This document shows positions 22,455 to 34,600 of a DNA stretch of 64,000 nt, piece by piece. Under the pieces are notes generated by a model. That model did not search any database, was not told the origin of the DNA, and was given only the letters and a program-made list of their open reading frames with translations. Numbering within the stretch: position 1 is the first letter of the stretch; every line of letters begins with the position of its first letter. The stretch is from the NCBI GenBank assembly GCA_942486035.1, contig CALNXK010000171.1, positions 872,001-936,000 of the forward strand. The letters are read 5' to 3'. The position numbers and the translations under genes are program-made. Source of the stretch: Porites lobata. Taxonomy: Eukaryota; Cnidaria; Anthozoa; Scleractinia; Poritidae.

Positions 22455-22805
22455 CGGTACAGGACCTCGATTTAACGAAATCCTCGTTATACAGACGAAT
22501 ACAATCCAGAAGCGCAATCTTGAAAATTATTGTATCGCGATATAACGAATAAATGTCAACATGTGATAAAAGATGAATGCCAACAGACCAAAAAGGATAA
22601 AATTTGTGCGCACAGTGGAGGGGAAACAGTTTAGTTTGCCTGTTCTTGAGTTTCCAGTGCCGAAGATCCGAGAATACTGGGTTTTGTAAATTAATTATTA
22701 ACTATACCTCGATATAACGAACATTTTGGTTGTTTTTTCGAAAATTCGTTAAATAGAGGGGTTCGATATAACGAACTCTCGATATAACGAACAAATTTCC
22801 CCAGT
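22455..22805. repeat. Degraded DNA transposon with CTCGATATAACGAA motifs
   Basis: CCTCGATTTAACGAA at the left and repeated CGATATAACGAAC at the right, with a terminal CAGTTCTACTGTAT. The motif is typical of pogo/Tigger-like or mariner-derived short elements. A fragment of the same kind is near 61490 (CCTTGATTTAACAAACCTC). No transposase. Confidence 0.45.
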
Positions 22806-23115
22806 TCTACTGTATCAATACTATGCTGAATAGCTTTCGACAATCTTTGACGTAAGACATCGCGTGACCCTTATCAAGTGCCTCATTCCCAGACGTTGAC
22901 GTCATAACAGAGTAACCGCACCCTACGTCCGTCCACTCGATCGCCCCACATCTTCAGAAGCAAAGGTCTTACTTCCAAGCCCTCAAACCCAGGTTTGTTT
23001 AAAACTTGAATTCTCTAGTTTGGATTTAAGACATTCTCAGTTAACTATGTGGTGTGTAACTTTTGTAAAGAAAGTCAATTTCGTATGTGTAAACTAACAT
23101 ATTCTTTCCATACTG

Positions 23116-23233
23116 AGTGATCATGCTCGCATTGCAGGATCAGTTACGTTCATGCCGCTTGGTACTTGGTATAGTATAACTTCCACCCAGCGTGAACAGA
23201 AATGATCCGTCGGACAATGCGAGTTTGATCACT
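23116..23233. repeat. Short foldback: AGTGATCATGCTCGCATTG arms
   Basis: GTGATCATGCTCGCATTG at about 23117 is mirrored by CAATGCGAGTTTGATCAC at about 23215, one mismatch, loop about 80 bp. Confidence 0.55.
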
Positions 23234-24204
23234 GCGATGGAAGGGAAATGTCTTGAAATGTCTGATAATCCAGTTCAAACAATCATTGCAGGTTTCGCTT
23301 CGTTTCGCTTCGCTGTATCCTTGTGGATACAGGTTTGATTTTTTTTTCTTTCAAAGTTCTTAGTTTTAACCTTTCCTTAAGTAATTGTATTTCTAGCATG
23401 ATTCCAAAAGCCTCCAAAATAACCTGTCATCACAAAGTCAACATTTCTTTATTACCATGCCGCTTACTACAAGACTGTGCATGTTATCTTTCATCATTGG
23501 TTACCCTGTGAACAGTCTGCTTCGAGCTTCCTAGATATGTCGGGAAGACGAAGGAGACTCTGTCGACTGCCATTAAGCATGCTTGAAAGTCAAATGTAAC
23601 CGAGCCTCTCAGCCTCGCTTTCAAACTAATGACCGCGCGAGTTATCATTCCAAAAAAGTGCAAATAACTTTTAAAATTAAAATCTTTAATTCTCGCTGAG
23701 CAAGTTTATAAATTTGTCATGTGTGCGGCAACGCGCACAACAATCGCTCAGCAAGGCGTGATCTTGCCTTGGTTATAAATATCTCTATCAGTTTGGGCGA
23801 ATGCAGTTACCTAACAAGGCACCCTCCTGGTTGCCTTAGGGACCGTTTAATGTCGTTTACGAGGTCAAAAAATGCTTTTAGTGATAAATTTTGAGGGTAG
23901 AAGTACCTTTTACAGTAAATGACATTGCCTTCAAAATAACCGCAGAAATCGACGAAAGAAAACATCAGTTAATGCTTTACGTCCTACTGCGAGTTGTATC
24001 AGCTTTGTTGGGCATAATAATATGTCCCTTCATTGCCATGAAATGAGTTTACAGTGGTTTTTTACTGTCAATAGCCCAGTTATTTTCCTGAAATATACCT
24101 TTGAATTTGTGTTTAATATGGCTCGATCAGCTTCTAAAGGCGATTGCCGACGGAATTGCCGTGGAAAAGGCCTTAAATTAAAGACTTTTTACCAGACTCA
24201 CGTA

Positions 24205-24279
24205 ATCATCCTTAGTAGTTTATTGGTAAGGAGAAGTCACATGAAGCTGAAGATGCCGGGTTCAAATCCTTCTTAGCAC
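24205..24279 (+). repeat. tRNA-like sequence, possible SINE head
   Basis: GGGTTCAAATCC at about 24258 fits a Pol III B box and TAGTTTATTGGTAAGGAG fits a poor A box at the right distance. A CTTTCTTTCTTTC tail follows at once. The cloverleaf is weak (acceptor stem not convincing), so a working tRNA is unlikely. Confidence 0.25.
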
Positions 24280-24326
24280 CCTTTCTTTCTTTCTTTTTGT
24301 TTTGTTTGCTTATTTGTTTTGTGTTT

Positions 24327-24479
24327 TTTTTATATATATGTTGTGGTTCAAATTTTATCCTTGGTTTAACTTTTATTTCCTTTTGTTTTAAACTCATTAT
24401 CACACATTACCATACCCCAAAACAAAGGGAAATAAAATTCAAACCAAGGATAAAATTGAACGTCAACATATATATTTTC
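24327..24479. repeat. Hairpin with about 60-bp arms
   Basis: CAAATTTTATCCTTGGTTTA on the left is mirrored by AAACCAAGGATAAAATTGAA on the right; the match extends out to the TATATATATGTTG ends. The loop is about 30 bp. Foldback or MITE type. Confidence 0.7.
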
Positions 24480-26811
24480 TTTTCCCCACCCAGCCTTCTG
24501 TCCCTTTCTTTCTACTTCTGACCCTTAACCTCTGCTTTGTGCGGCTCTGCGATTGACATATTCCTAGTTTTTAATTTATTTATTATAAATCTAGGAAAAC
24601 CTTTAAAGTACATGTATATTTACAAATAAATTTCATACAGTGCCCAATTAAAAATGAACCAGAATTTAGAAGTGATGGATGCGTGTGAAATATCAAAAGC
24701 ATTGCAACTTGGATTTCGTTAGCCTCCTGATCATATTTTAAATTAATGTTATGAATGAGCAAACACAAAAGAATAGACAGAGAAATTATTTCTTAAATAT
24801 TTATATTCAAAACCTGTCAGTTTCATAATAAAACACCGTTTAAAGCACATCGTGAAACACTTACTGGATTGTGGATCCGTTCACGCAAATAAAATCGGCT
24901 GAGCACATGGTTAAATCCAAAGCAAAATCCATATCAAATCAGGGTGCATCTTCTAATTTTTCTATAAACATGACTAGCGCTTCGCTGCGGTTTACTAAAC
25001 ATTGAATCAACAATTTTCTCAAAATCATTGTGTGAAATCGAAGTGGCAGCCATCTGTTTTGTTATGGAGTGTGGGGTAGAATACAATATACATGTGAGCA
25101 CAGGTAAAACTGATTTATCCAGCATGAAACTAGTCTGACTCATCCAAATGGCGGGATGATCTGTAAATCAAAGGACTTTGAAGATGTCGGCAGAGTCACC
25201 TCCTCTTTCCCAACTTTTGAAGGAAAGATCAAAATGACTCTGCTCGCAGGGTAATCATTGGTCAGTGGAATATTAAAATCAGCAAAGAATCGAACTGCCA
25301 TTTCATGCCATTTTCCTCATTTTGATGTAGTGATTTACATTAGCTGTGTATGAAAAAAAATCAGCCCTTGATACTTGGAAAATAGTTACAAGAGCAATTA
25401 TTATTTAAACTTGTGAAAAGGTACCAAATCCAGATTGTGGTCATTAATTTTGTGTGATCATGACTCGTGATGTTTTGAAAATTTTAAAAAGAAAGTCTTT
25501 TTTAACCAGAATTTTGCAAAATTTTGTCTTAACAGAACCTGGCATGGTAATGTCCCACCTCTCAGATGACTATTTTTCACGTCAACCGAGTGGGAACTTG
25601 GACCATTCTGTAGCTCATTGATTTCTTAGTAAAGTTTGTAGTGAATTCAGGTGATTTTTATAGAAGGTAAGTGAACCTGATTGGAGTTTTTCATGAAGGC
25701 TAAAATAAAAGATGTTCAGGGCCTTGGTTAACATATAACATGTGCTGTTTGTCTGGCTATCAATGATGTCAATGTATATTGTAGCTGATTAATGAAGTAC
25801 ATTCTTTCTTCCAGATAGACTATCTTTTGCATGCATGCATGTAATCGTGAAGTGACATCAACGTTGGCTGTGAAATTAAGGTTAGTTTCCTTTGCAGCTG
25901 TTTTTAGGGTTGTCACACAAAGCTAAGCTTATTAAGTTTACTTAAGTGTAACTTTTGATAAGCTTACTTTCGTGAAAGCATTCTTAGTTTTAGCAGTATA
26001 GAGTATCATGTATTACTGACACCTAAGTTACATGTAAGTTTGATTGTACACACTAATCTATTGATCTCTCAATTGCCTAATTCATAGTAAGTTCATATTA
26101 CATGTATATTATTGCATACATGTATTTCAAGAAGACTATATAAGGAATTCTATGATAAGTGATTTAACCCTCCAAATTGACTTGCTGTCTAATATGCTGT
26201 TTTTCAGTTTGAAGTTCAGTACGTTAATTTAAAATATCTTTCCATCTCCTAAAATTTAACTTTTTACATGAAAAGATTTTAAGTGCATGATATCTTTCAT
26301 CAGTTTTTTAGACCAGCTTCAAACTACCAAGATACTGAAGATGCTACCCTGTGATATCACAAGATTTTAAATACACTGGGTAAATCATACTTGCTCCTGA
26401 AAGTAAGTTATTCAGCTTTTTTTGGCCTCTGTTCTACACCTGTTGGCACTCTTGAGCTAATTTAATGTACCGGTAGTTTCACTACTGAGATCATTACCTA
26501 GATCACTATTTCCTCTGATTCTCTAATACAGTGCTGTAGTCAAGCCTTTGTTAATAATGGATCCCACCCCTAAGTATACACGTAGATCCGTAGCCAATAA
26601 TACCAACACTGCAATTTCAATGGTGAACCCTTTTACTGGAAATCTCCCCTCCTAAATGAAGCTTTTTGTGGTCCCTGCGCCACTAATAAACACTTCATTT
26701 TTAATTGACCTTTGTGAAAACATGGTTTTCTCTCCTAAGCCAACACTAACTATTCGTGGACCCCAAGAGGTGGGGAGTTGAAACAGTTCAACTCTTTAAT
26801 TTATTTTGCAG

Positions 26812-26847
26812 ACTTTTCAGCTAACAAGGCATCCCCCACTTTACCAG
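26812..26847 (+). CDS. Possible small upstream exon of gene B (12 codons)
   Basis: Acceptor TTATTTTGCAG, donor ACCAG|GTATGA, 36 bp. Joined in phase to the exon at 28019 it reads FSANKASPTLP and then DSECLEECQ. Phase fit is exact, but the exon is short and no counterpart was found before gene A, so this is tentative. Confidence 0.35.
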
Positions 26848-28018
26848 GTATGACTCTTCTAAGTAAAGTTACTTGGAATTCTAGCAAACTGAAGTATTTA
26901 TCTGTTAATACTGTTGTCAACACAACCACTTCTTTTCACATTTGCACAGTCTGTAAAGTAGTAACAAGTCTCCTATACTTTTGTAGAGAAGTAACGACCA
27001 GTATACTTCAAACCTCACACCTCTCTTCTGGCCCTTATTTGAACACAATTTAACCTCCTCCTCATGTCTCTAATCTAACCCTCTTGACCACTCAAAGGAG
27101 TAATACATGTATATTACTCTATAGTGTAGATCCAGAAAATATCTCCCCCATGGAAAGGATTTGGTCTTGGAAGAACTCACACCCGCCCCTCCTCTCCCTT
27201 GCAAATTCCAATTGGGATAAATACATGTACCTTTCTTTTTGTTTTATGGTCCTTGCTGAGACTCCCTCCTTCCCCAGGATTTTCCAATCCCTTCCATGAG
27301 GGTATTAAAGATATTTTCTGGAGCTATACATGTGCAGACCACACCTCTAACAAGGAACATTGCAACATTGAAGTCCTTGCATTGTCTTTTCGCCTGATTG
27401 TCTGGTTGTACTGACATCCATTTCATTAAATGCCTAAGTTTTGCTTGACCTTCAAAATACCAAAACATCAGTAATATATTATTTGTACCCTCATGTCTAA
27501 GTATGAGTCCCACAATACAGAGAAGGATTCCCTCCCTCAGACTCTAGGGTAGCAATTTCTATGTCATGCTTCCTAATGCTGCACAATGCCTATAAACAAA
27601 AATTGAAAAATTCTACTGCAAACTGACAAAGGTCTTTCAGGCTTTCATTGCTGAGAGAAAGCCACTCAAGGATCATAAAATCATCCCTTGACATCTCTGT
27701 AAATTCCCAGGCTTCAACACAACTGTCTTATGCATAGTAGTTCTTAACTGTGGGTCTTGTAAATTTCTTAGGTTATTTTGTTGTTAACAAAAATAATGTG
27801 TGCATAGATAATCAGTAGTGTTTTAAATCTTTCCCAGCATTTGTAAACGTTTGTCCGCTCTTCAAAGAGTAGTTATGTAGTGAAACTGTGGACTCTCATA
27901 TTTTCTTATCTCAATTTTTTTTCCGTATTTGTTATGTGCCCCTGTCCTAGAGTTTTGTGTAAAACATTGTTTGATACTTAAAATTTCTTAATTTGTAAGG
28001 CAAAATCCTTGTTTTCAG

Positions 28019-28270
28019 ATTCTGAGTGCCTCGAAGAGTGCCAGAAGCAGTTGCGGTCTCTTTATCAAACCAAAAACAGAGTCAAAATTGTTCCTTGGAA
28101 CCAAATAAATGCTGTTCACATTGATGAGATCTACACAGACCTGTCTTGGGTTATGGATCACAGGACACCCAGGGGAGTGACAAAAGAAGAACTTAACCAC
28201 TACACTGAGATTTTTGTCCGCAGAGAACCTCATCCTGCACCAAAGCGAATTTTGGTTTATGGACAGCCAG
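28019..28270 (+). CDS. Gene B exon: pre-NACHT linker ending in GQPG
   Basis: Acceptor GTTTTCAG, donor AGCCAG|GTAATA. Phase 1 to 1. Contains NRVKIVPWNQINAVHIDEIY and RILVYGQPG. About 18 bp longer than gene A's exon (insert REPHPAP before the P-loop). Confidence 0.85.
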
Positions 28271-29896
28271 GTAATAGTAAGAAAACTAAGTAGAGTCTTT
28301 ATTTAACTGGAGAGAAAGTGTATGATAGCACCATCAAAGCATACAAACTTGTGCTCTTACACACCTGTATAACACAAAAAAAAGAACAAAAAGAACACAG
28401 CTGAGAACACACAATTACCATTGGCAATACTGTCAGAAAATTCATGCACAAAACGTTAAGGTTGAGGAGGTTCAGAGACGTGTCACTAGATGGATATTTT
28501 TAAGTTTAAAGCCAGGCCAGATGTCAATTATGGGAAGAAACTGCTTGCCTTGGATATTCTGCCTCTTGCTTCCAATAGAGAAATCGAGGATCCCGTTTTA
28601 TTTTACAAAGCCTTTTACGGCTACATTGATATAGACGTTACTAATAATATTACATAACTTTTAACAATCATCCACGTATGCACTGTAGCCAGTCTGCTGG
28701 CTGCTATCTTACTTTTGGGCCTGTAAAACCCACACTTTACAAGCTTCATATTTTGTCTGTAGTGTAAACCTGTAAACAAGTAATACAATGAAGCTTTCCC
28801 TAGTGGTAAATGTGGTTTTACCTTATTTTTGAAGAATCTGTTTGTCTCTTTTAATGAATGTCTTTGATGATGGTCTGCTTATGGTCACTAACTGAATACA
28901 TATATATTATATTTTTCATTTTTTTTAAAATTGCTTTTAGATTTCTCTACAGTCAGACGACAATTTTCTGCAATTAGATTTTTCTTTTACTACAACTAAA
29001 TTTTATTTTTTTTGTATTATATTTCAAATTCTTATATTTCCCTAGGGTGGGCGCCCCTCATGGGCCTACGTGTCCCGTTCGTGCCCTTCTCTTTTGGGCT
29101 TTAATTCTTTCTTTCGTTCTTTCTTTTTTTTTATCATGTTTGTATATTTCATTCTGTCTTGATCTTACCCAATAACTAAAAGGCTTGAAATAAATAAATT
29201 TAAATAAAGATCAGCTCGTTATTTATAGGCTTTTAATGTCTTCACTAATAATTATTGAATGTTTTACCAACATCCTAAATGAGTTAGTTTAGAATGGTAG
29301 CAAACGGAATTGAAAGTTTGGACTAATATTGCTTTAATAGAGTAACTCAAAAGTGGAGAGTTTTCAGTTTTTTTGCATGGACTGTAATAATGAACAATTT
29401 TTATCTAGCTAGAGCAATAAGAGTTTGTGCAGTGTCCAATTATGGCTCAGTTTATCTGTTGTTCGATAAGGTCCTTGTTATTAACGTTTTTATATTATAG
29501 TTCAGAAGCATGAGGAAATAACAAATTGAGCCATGAGGATGAAATTAAGTTTGTCGGCCTCAATATACAGAGACAGTATGCACAACGACTGAATAATAAT
29601 GAGAGTGCTGTTCTTTTTAAGAAAGATAAGAATTCCGAATCGCGCCCGTAAAGGTGGATGGAAATTCTTTTGGCATTAAACTTCATTAAAGGCACATTAA
29701 ACGTCTAGGAAAGTTAAAGAGATGCTAGCCGTGGTAATTTATTTATTTATTGACACACCGAATGAAATAATTATTTAAAAATCCCTGTTGAAGTCCTTCA
29801 AAAACACCGAATAGAACATCATTTTAGAATAATTTTTAGATTCCGATTGACTACAGCGAGCAAAGAAATGCTGAGAGTTTGTTTATTACCTCGTAG
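28271..29896. other. Intron of gene B containing a LINE remnant
   Basis: Non-coding. Holds the LINE fragment at 28440-28660 and, at 29041-29210, a GGGTGGGCGCCCCTCATGGG string followed by a pyrimidine-rich stretch and an AATAAATAAATTTAAATAAA end that looks like the 3' end of the same or a related retroposon. The rest is AT-rich without recognisable content. Confidence 0.5.
28440..28660 (+). mobile_element. LINE (CR1/L2-like) reverse-transcriptase C-terminal remnant
   Basis: Two frames together give EVQRRVTRWIF and then ALDILPLASNREIEDPVLFY followed by KAFYGYIDIDV, the familiar post-RT end of CR1/L2-like ORF2 proteins. At least one frameshift (near 28525) shows it is dead. The clade cannot be settled from this length. 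Confidence 0.6.
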
Positions 29897-30459
29897 GTAT
29901 TGGCAAAACCGTTTTCACACAGAAAGCTTCTTTCGACTGGTCTCAACACAGATCTCCAGAAAGGTTAGGAGCGTTTGATCTTTTCCTTCTTATAAGATTA
30001 CGGGACGTTTCTAATCTCCAAGATGTTCCGTCTATTTTGGCGGCTTCCAGAGCGCTGGCTAGTGATGGCACAGTTACCGTGGACAACCTGTATAACTACG
30101 TTCGCCGCCATCAAGAAAAAGTCTTGCTTATCTTGGACGGCTACGATGAGTATGTTTACACTGCTGGAAGGCAATCGCCTGTCCTTGAAATCTGGGATAA
30201 AAGTCAGTTAAGAGATTGCTGTGTTGTAATTACTTCAAGGGAAATGAAAGCAGAGACGTTGAGAAGTTCTAGTGATGCGGTTTTCAAGATAGACGGCTTT
30301 ACCGATGAACGCCAAGAAGATTTCGCTCGTAGATTTTTAAAAGATGATGAAGATGTTAAAAAGTTTTTCGAATACCTAAAGCAGCACAGCCTAAGAAAAC
30401 TAGCACAAATTCCTCTTCTTCATCTGATAATGTGTCTACTCTGGAAGGGAAAATATCGC
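29897..30459 (+). CDS. Gene B NACHT exon, 5' part (up to the insertion)
   Basis: Acceptor TACCTCGTAG before 29897. Opens GIGKTVFTQKASFDWS; Walker B VLLILDGYDEY; sensor CCVVITSREMK; then IPLLHLIMCLLWKGKYR, where the retrotransposon begins. The frame would run 31 codons into the LTR before a stop at 30550-30552. Relative to gene A there is a small in-frame insertion after DEY (VYTAGRQSPV versus SAGEQSPV). Confidence 0.85.
30455..30459 (+). repeat. Left target-site duplication ATCGC
   Basis: ATCGC precedes the 5' LTR; the same five bases follow the 3' LTR at 36589-36593 (4 bp, TCGC, if the final A of the LTR is counted as element). Confidence 0.85.
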
Positions 30460-31127
30460 TGTGAAGAGATAATTTATTGTTATTCAGTTATTTTGCTTTT
30501 GCTGGTAAAAATAGGAAAAGCCAATGTAGAAATCATTTATTCTTTAGTCTAACTTCTTTTAGTCGTAAACAACCTGTTGATTTATTGAGCGTTAACTTAT
30601 TTGTCAAGTCATAATTGTATTTAGTCTTCGGAGTGTAATCAACCTGTAAGAAGCCGTTATCCACCTGTGTAGCTTTTGGAAGTAATTAATGTTTCAAAGC
30701 AAGCTTAGGTTTCCACCAATAGTCTTGTAGAAATGATTGTTGTGCTCTGTAATTTGACTCGTTGAGTTGTGATGTAATCTGTATCGCTTCGCTAGCTTAG
30801 GCTTAAATACGAGTGCTTTTGTAGGAGTTTCTTCGGTTACATCCAGGTCCATCTAGTCCTGGTTACATCCAGGTCCATCTAGTCTTGGTTATATTTTGGT
30901 TGGTTATGTTCCTGACTCTACCCGCAGTATAGTCTTGGATTAAACCTCTACATTGGAGCCAAGTTCTGTTGTAATCATTGTCTCAAGGGTATTCAGCAGG
31001 CGTAAGAGATTCCGTGCCTTCCCGCAGCCAGCGAGTGTCCCCAGGAAAAGGCCTTTCCCAGAGAGTTTTTAGAGTTTTTCCCCGTCCGTCAGTTTACCCC
31101 TTTGTGAAGGCAAAACCTGTTTCCACA
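30460..31127 (+). repeat. 5' LTR
   Basis: 668 bp, begins TGTGAAGAGATAATTT, ends TTTCCACA. Contains an internal direct repeat of TTACATCCAGGTCCATCTAG (two copies near 30837-30885). Identical by eye to the 3' LTR except position 31123. The end could also be placed at 31158, where GTTTTCACA recurs. Confidence 0.9.
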
Positions 31128-31172
31128 CTGGTGTTAAAGTGAAAAACGTGTTTTCACACTGGTGGAGAATCC
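31128..31172 (+). other. Leader with two candidate primer-binding sites
   Basis: CTGGTGTTAAAGTG follows the LTR at 31128 and CTGGTGGAGAATCCG follows a second GTTTTCACA at 31150-31158. Either TGG start could pair with a tRNA 3' CCA end. Which tRNA is used could not be told. Confidence 0.4.
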
Positions 31173-31272
31173 GAGCAATTACGCAAGGAATACCAGAGGC
31201 AAAGAAACCTTACAGAACAGGATGTAACCCCTTGGAGCAAGAGAGTACGCCCAAGTAAGTCAATTTAACTTG

Positions 31273-31620
31273 ATGCCGAAGTTTTTCTCGAGAAGAAAAG
31301 AACCTTACAACCTAAGGAGCCGGAGTAAGAACCAAAGTACTCCGAAGTCGAAAGTAGACGCCTGCGTCGAGTGCGATTTGCCTTTCGACGAATCAAAAAT
31401 TGCCCCAGAATTGAGGCGTGGGCCAGTTGCTAAAGAAGGAACTAGTTCAGAACCGTTAGAACCTTCTCACAAAAACTCTGTGAGGTTTAACACGACCAAC
31501 TTGGAACCCGTAGATATTAGTGTAGATTCCGATAGCGACGACAGTCTTAGTGCTTTGGACCCACGGTGTCTCAGAGCTCTCGTAGAATCTGAGGAAGAAC
31601 TTTCTTCAGAAAACGGGTGA
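31273..31620 (+). CDS. Gag-like N-terminal frame, ends at an in-frame TGA
   Basis: Starts ATG at 31273 (MPKFFSRRKEPYNLRSRSK), 115 codons and a TGA at 31618-31620. The PYNLRSR string is common near the start of gypsy-type Gag or Gag-adjacent proteins. CVECDLPF may be half of a metal site. The same reading frame stays open immediately after the stop, so it is either a nonsense change or a read-through point. Confidence 0.7.
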   Translation: MPKFFSRRKEPYNLRSRSKNQSTPKSKVDACVECDLPFDESKIAPELRRGPVAKEGTSSEPLEPSHKNSVRFNTTNLEPVDISVDSDSDDSLSALDPRCLRALVESEEELSSENG

Positions 31621-34600
31621 GAAAAAGATAAAGAAAAAGAAAAAGAAAAAAAGAACTTTACGGATAGCATTTTTGCAACAGGTAGTCAACAGGTACCTGC
31701 GAGTACGTCACCTCCTACTGGTAGTACATCGCCTCCCAGTAATACAATACCACCTACAACCACACCTGTAGATCCTACAGTAATTGAGCAACCAGAAGTG
31801 TTAAATACTACACCAATTGTTCCCGACAACGCTGCTGGTGGACAACCGTTACCAAATATTAATTCACCTGCTGATATTTACGAACACTTTTCCCGGAGGG
31901 TAGACTACAGAGATAACTTCAAAACGGGAACGCCTCCCAGTAGTAATTTGACTGGATCGCGTGATAAGACTGACAGAACCCGTGACGACTCTAGTGGTAA
32001 CAGTGAATGCGAATCAGCCTTACCAGCTACAAATATAGAGAGTTGTAACACGTGTGACGCTACAGGTACCATGCAAGCAGAGCAGTTAACTAAATTGCAA
32101 GACCAAATAATTGCTTTACAACAAGAACTTAAATCACAACAAGAGAAAGCTCATGTCTTCCGAACAAAAACTATCAGTGCCTTTGAGCAAACTCCGATTC
32201 CAGATGTATCAAGTCCGCACAGACCGACCGCATTTCACGGTTTTGATTCCGAGGATATAAATCGATGGCTGGATAAGGTGGAAAATTATTTGACACTACG
32301 CCGGATAGATACATCCACTCCTACCGCTTTGGCAGAACTTGTACTGAATCTTGTTGGGTCAGCTGAGGACTTTTATTATTCCCTGCCTGGGGATTGTAAG
32401 GATACCTTTACTAAGCTGCGTGATGCCTTGAAGGAGAGATTCGCAAACGAAAACCAGAGCTGGATTATTTGGCAGGCAATTACTACCCGCCAGCAGGGCC
32501 CTGTGGAGCCACTTGACACCTATTTAACTGATCTGACCGGAAAGTTTCGTCGAATCAACATTTCAGATGCAGATAAGATGCGTTATTTTGTTCAAGGGCT
32601 AAGGGCCGATTTGAAAGAAACTGTTTTGCTAAAACAACCAAAGACTTTCCGGGAAGCGGAAGAAATGGCCCGCCTCGCATCAGCAGTTAAAACCACGATG
32701 AGCAATTCTAATGAAACTGTTACGATACAATTAAATAATTTAACGAAGACCTTGAACACTCTGGAAGCCAATAGTAGCAGCCCAGTAAGTACAAATCAAC
32801 AACAGTCGCTTCAAAGCCAGATAGAAACATTGACACAAAAAGTGAATTCACTCATGCCTACAGTTACGAAGTCAGATAAAGTTGCCGCTTATTCAGAGCC
32901 ACAGGTGGATTTCCAAAGTAAGATTGAGGACCTTACTAAACTTGTGAAACGCATGGAAGGTAACTTTCAGGATCAAATTGCCAGTTTGGATAAGAGGATG
33001 GACGCACGCATCACTGGCCTCGCACAACGTCAGCGAGAGACTCGTAACACTAGGGAGCGATCAAGAGATGGCCGCCCTTATTGTTATGTATGTGGTTTGC
33101 CTGGCCATTATCAAAACAGTTGTCCACGACGGAACAACCGTGAACGTGAACGTGACCGCACGCCAGTGCCCAGGTACGCGCTGCCTGCTCCTGATAACTA
33201 CACACTATATTCAAGTGGCCCTCAAGCACGACAGCGAGCCTTACCACCGCCGCCACAGAGCCGAATAGCTGCCTTTCAGGACAGTACTCCAACCTCTTCC
33301 AACCATCCGGAGTTGCCTATACATGACTCTCCCAAAAATGACTCTGTTGATTGGGATTATTATTATGGTGACTTTAACGACGATGACTTCTATGGAGAGT
33401 GGGATTATTGTTACGATTGTGAATCAGAATCCGAGACTTACGATTATGCAGATGACTGGGACAAACTACACTGGGATCAAGTATATGATGAACCAAACAT
33501 TCAGCAACCAATTCTTTCCACACTTATAGAAGAAGACCTAGGCAATACAGCAACTGCTCACCTGCCATACTTAGAAACAGATGATTTGCTGCCGTTGACT
33601 GATGACGAATATCCATCTGAAGACGAAACTGAAAAAGGGGATGAGTTTGATCTACCAGCTCCAGTTCCTTATCCGTTGTTGCCCACAATAACCATGCACA
33701 ATGACAGTGCTGTCTCTAGAATTTTAGGGTGCCTTACAAGCACTGATCAAACTACAAAATCAGTGATGACCTACCCGCCAGCGGCAGTTGATAACATGCC
33801 ACCCCCATACCCAGGTGACGTTGGAGTAGATCCTACTCAGTATTTTGGAACTAACTATCCCAAACCAGCGTTAGCAGGTTACAATAAAGTAGCTCCTAGG
33901 AAGGCTCAGCCACAGACCAAAGAGGTAAAGCAGAAGTCAACAGCCATTGCTTATAGTACCCTGAACGCTGATAACCACGTTACAGGAGATTCCAGCCGAT
34001 CTCGCCATGAAGACCTTCCTACAGAAAGCCCAACCGCTATGCACTCTGGGGAGAAGGCGAGCAACTCAGTTTCGGCTCAAAATGTCAGAGAAATGGTCAC
34101 GACTCAAGTCAGTAAACAGGTGAAACCCTTAACCAATCAGGAAACAGACAGAACTACCAAGCTAGAACAGAACTACCATGTAGCTCCCAAAGCGATACCG
34201 AGTGACCAATCAAGTTTCCCTTGCCCTGAGATTAGACAGTCAAATCCTGATACTGGACAACCAGGTAGTAACCACTCTCTACGAGCGCAGATAGTTTCAA
34301 CAGAGCCGAAAACCAAAAGAGCAACTCATTCTCAGCTTCATAATGATTACCAGCAAGAAATTAAGGACGAGCTTTCAAAAGTTATAAAGGATATGGAAGG
34401 AAATCTATTGAACAAGATTACAATTTTGGAACGACGCATGGAAGGAAACTTGAGACACAGTAAGGTACAACCATGGAAAAGGACTTGCTTTTATTGTGGA
34501 ATGGTTGGCCACATTCAGATCAACTGCCCCATCGTAGTTGCCAACAAGGGTCCTATAATTATAATGCACGTCATGAGCCTGAGCGAATCCCGCATCAAAC

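Larger units (their letters stand above)
20493..26811. other. Interval between receptor genes A and B
   Basis: The first 550 bp is 3' UTR and flank shared with gene B (GATGTGGCAGC and GTGGATGAATCAACAATA occur in both). The rest has no supported gene: MITE-like elements (22069-22290, 22455-22805, 23116-23233), a tRNA-like sequence (about 24205-24279), a 60-bp-arm hairpin (24327-24479) and AT-rich sequence. Upstream exons of gene B may lie in 24500-26800; only the small one at 26812 could be argued. Confidence 0.5.

Noticed and set aside
24205..24279. Functional tRNA gene
   Set aside because: Good B box but no convincing acceptor or anticodon stem.
33050..33529. Alternative frames inside gag
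   Set aside because: They overlap the zinc-knuckle and acidic regions of the main gag frame and show no motif.
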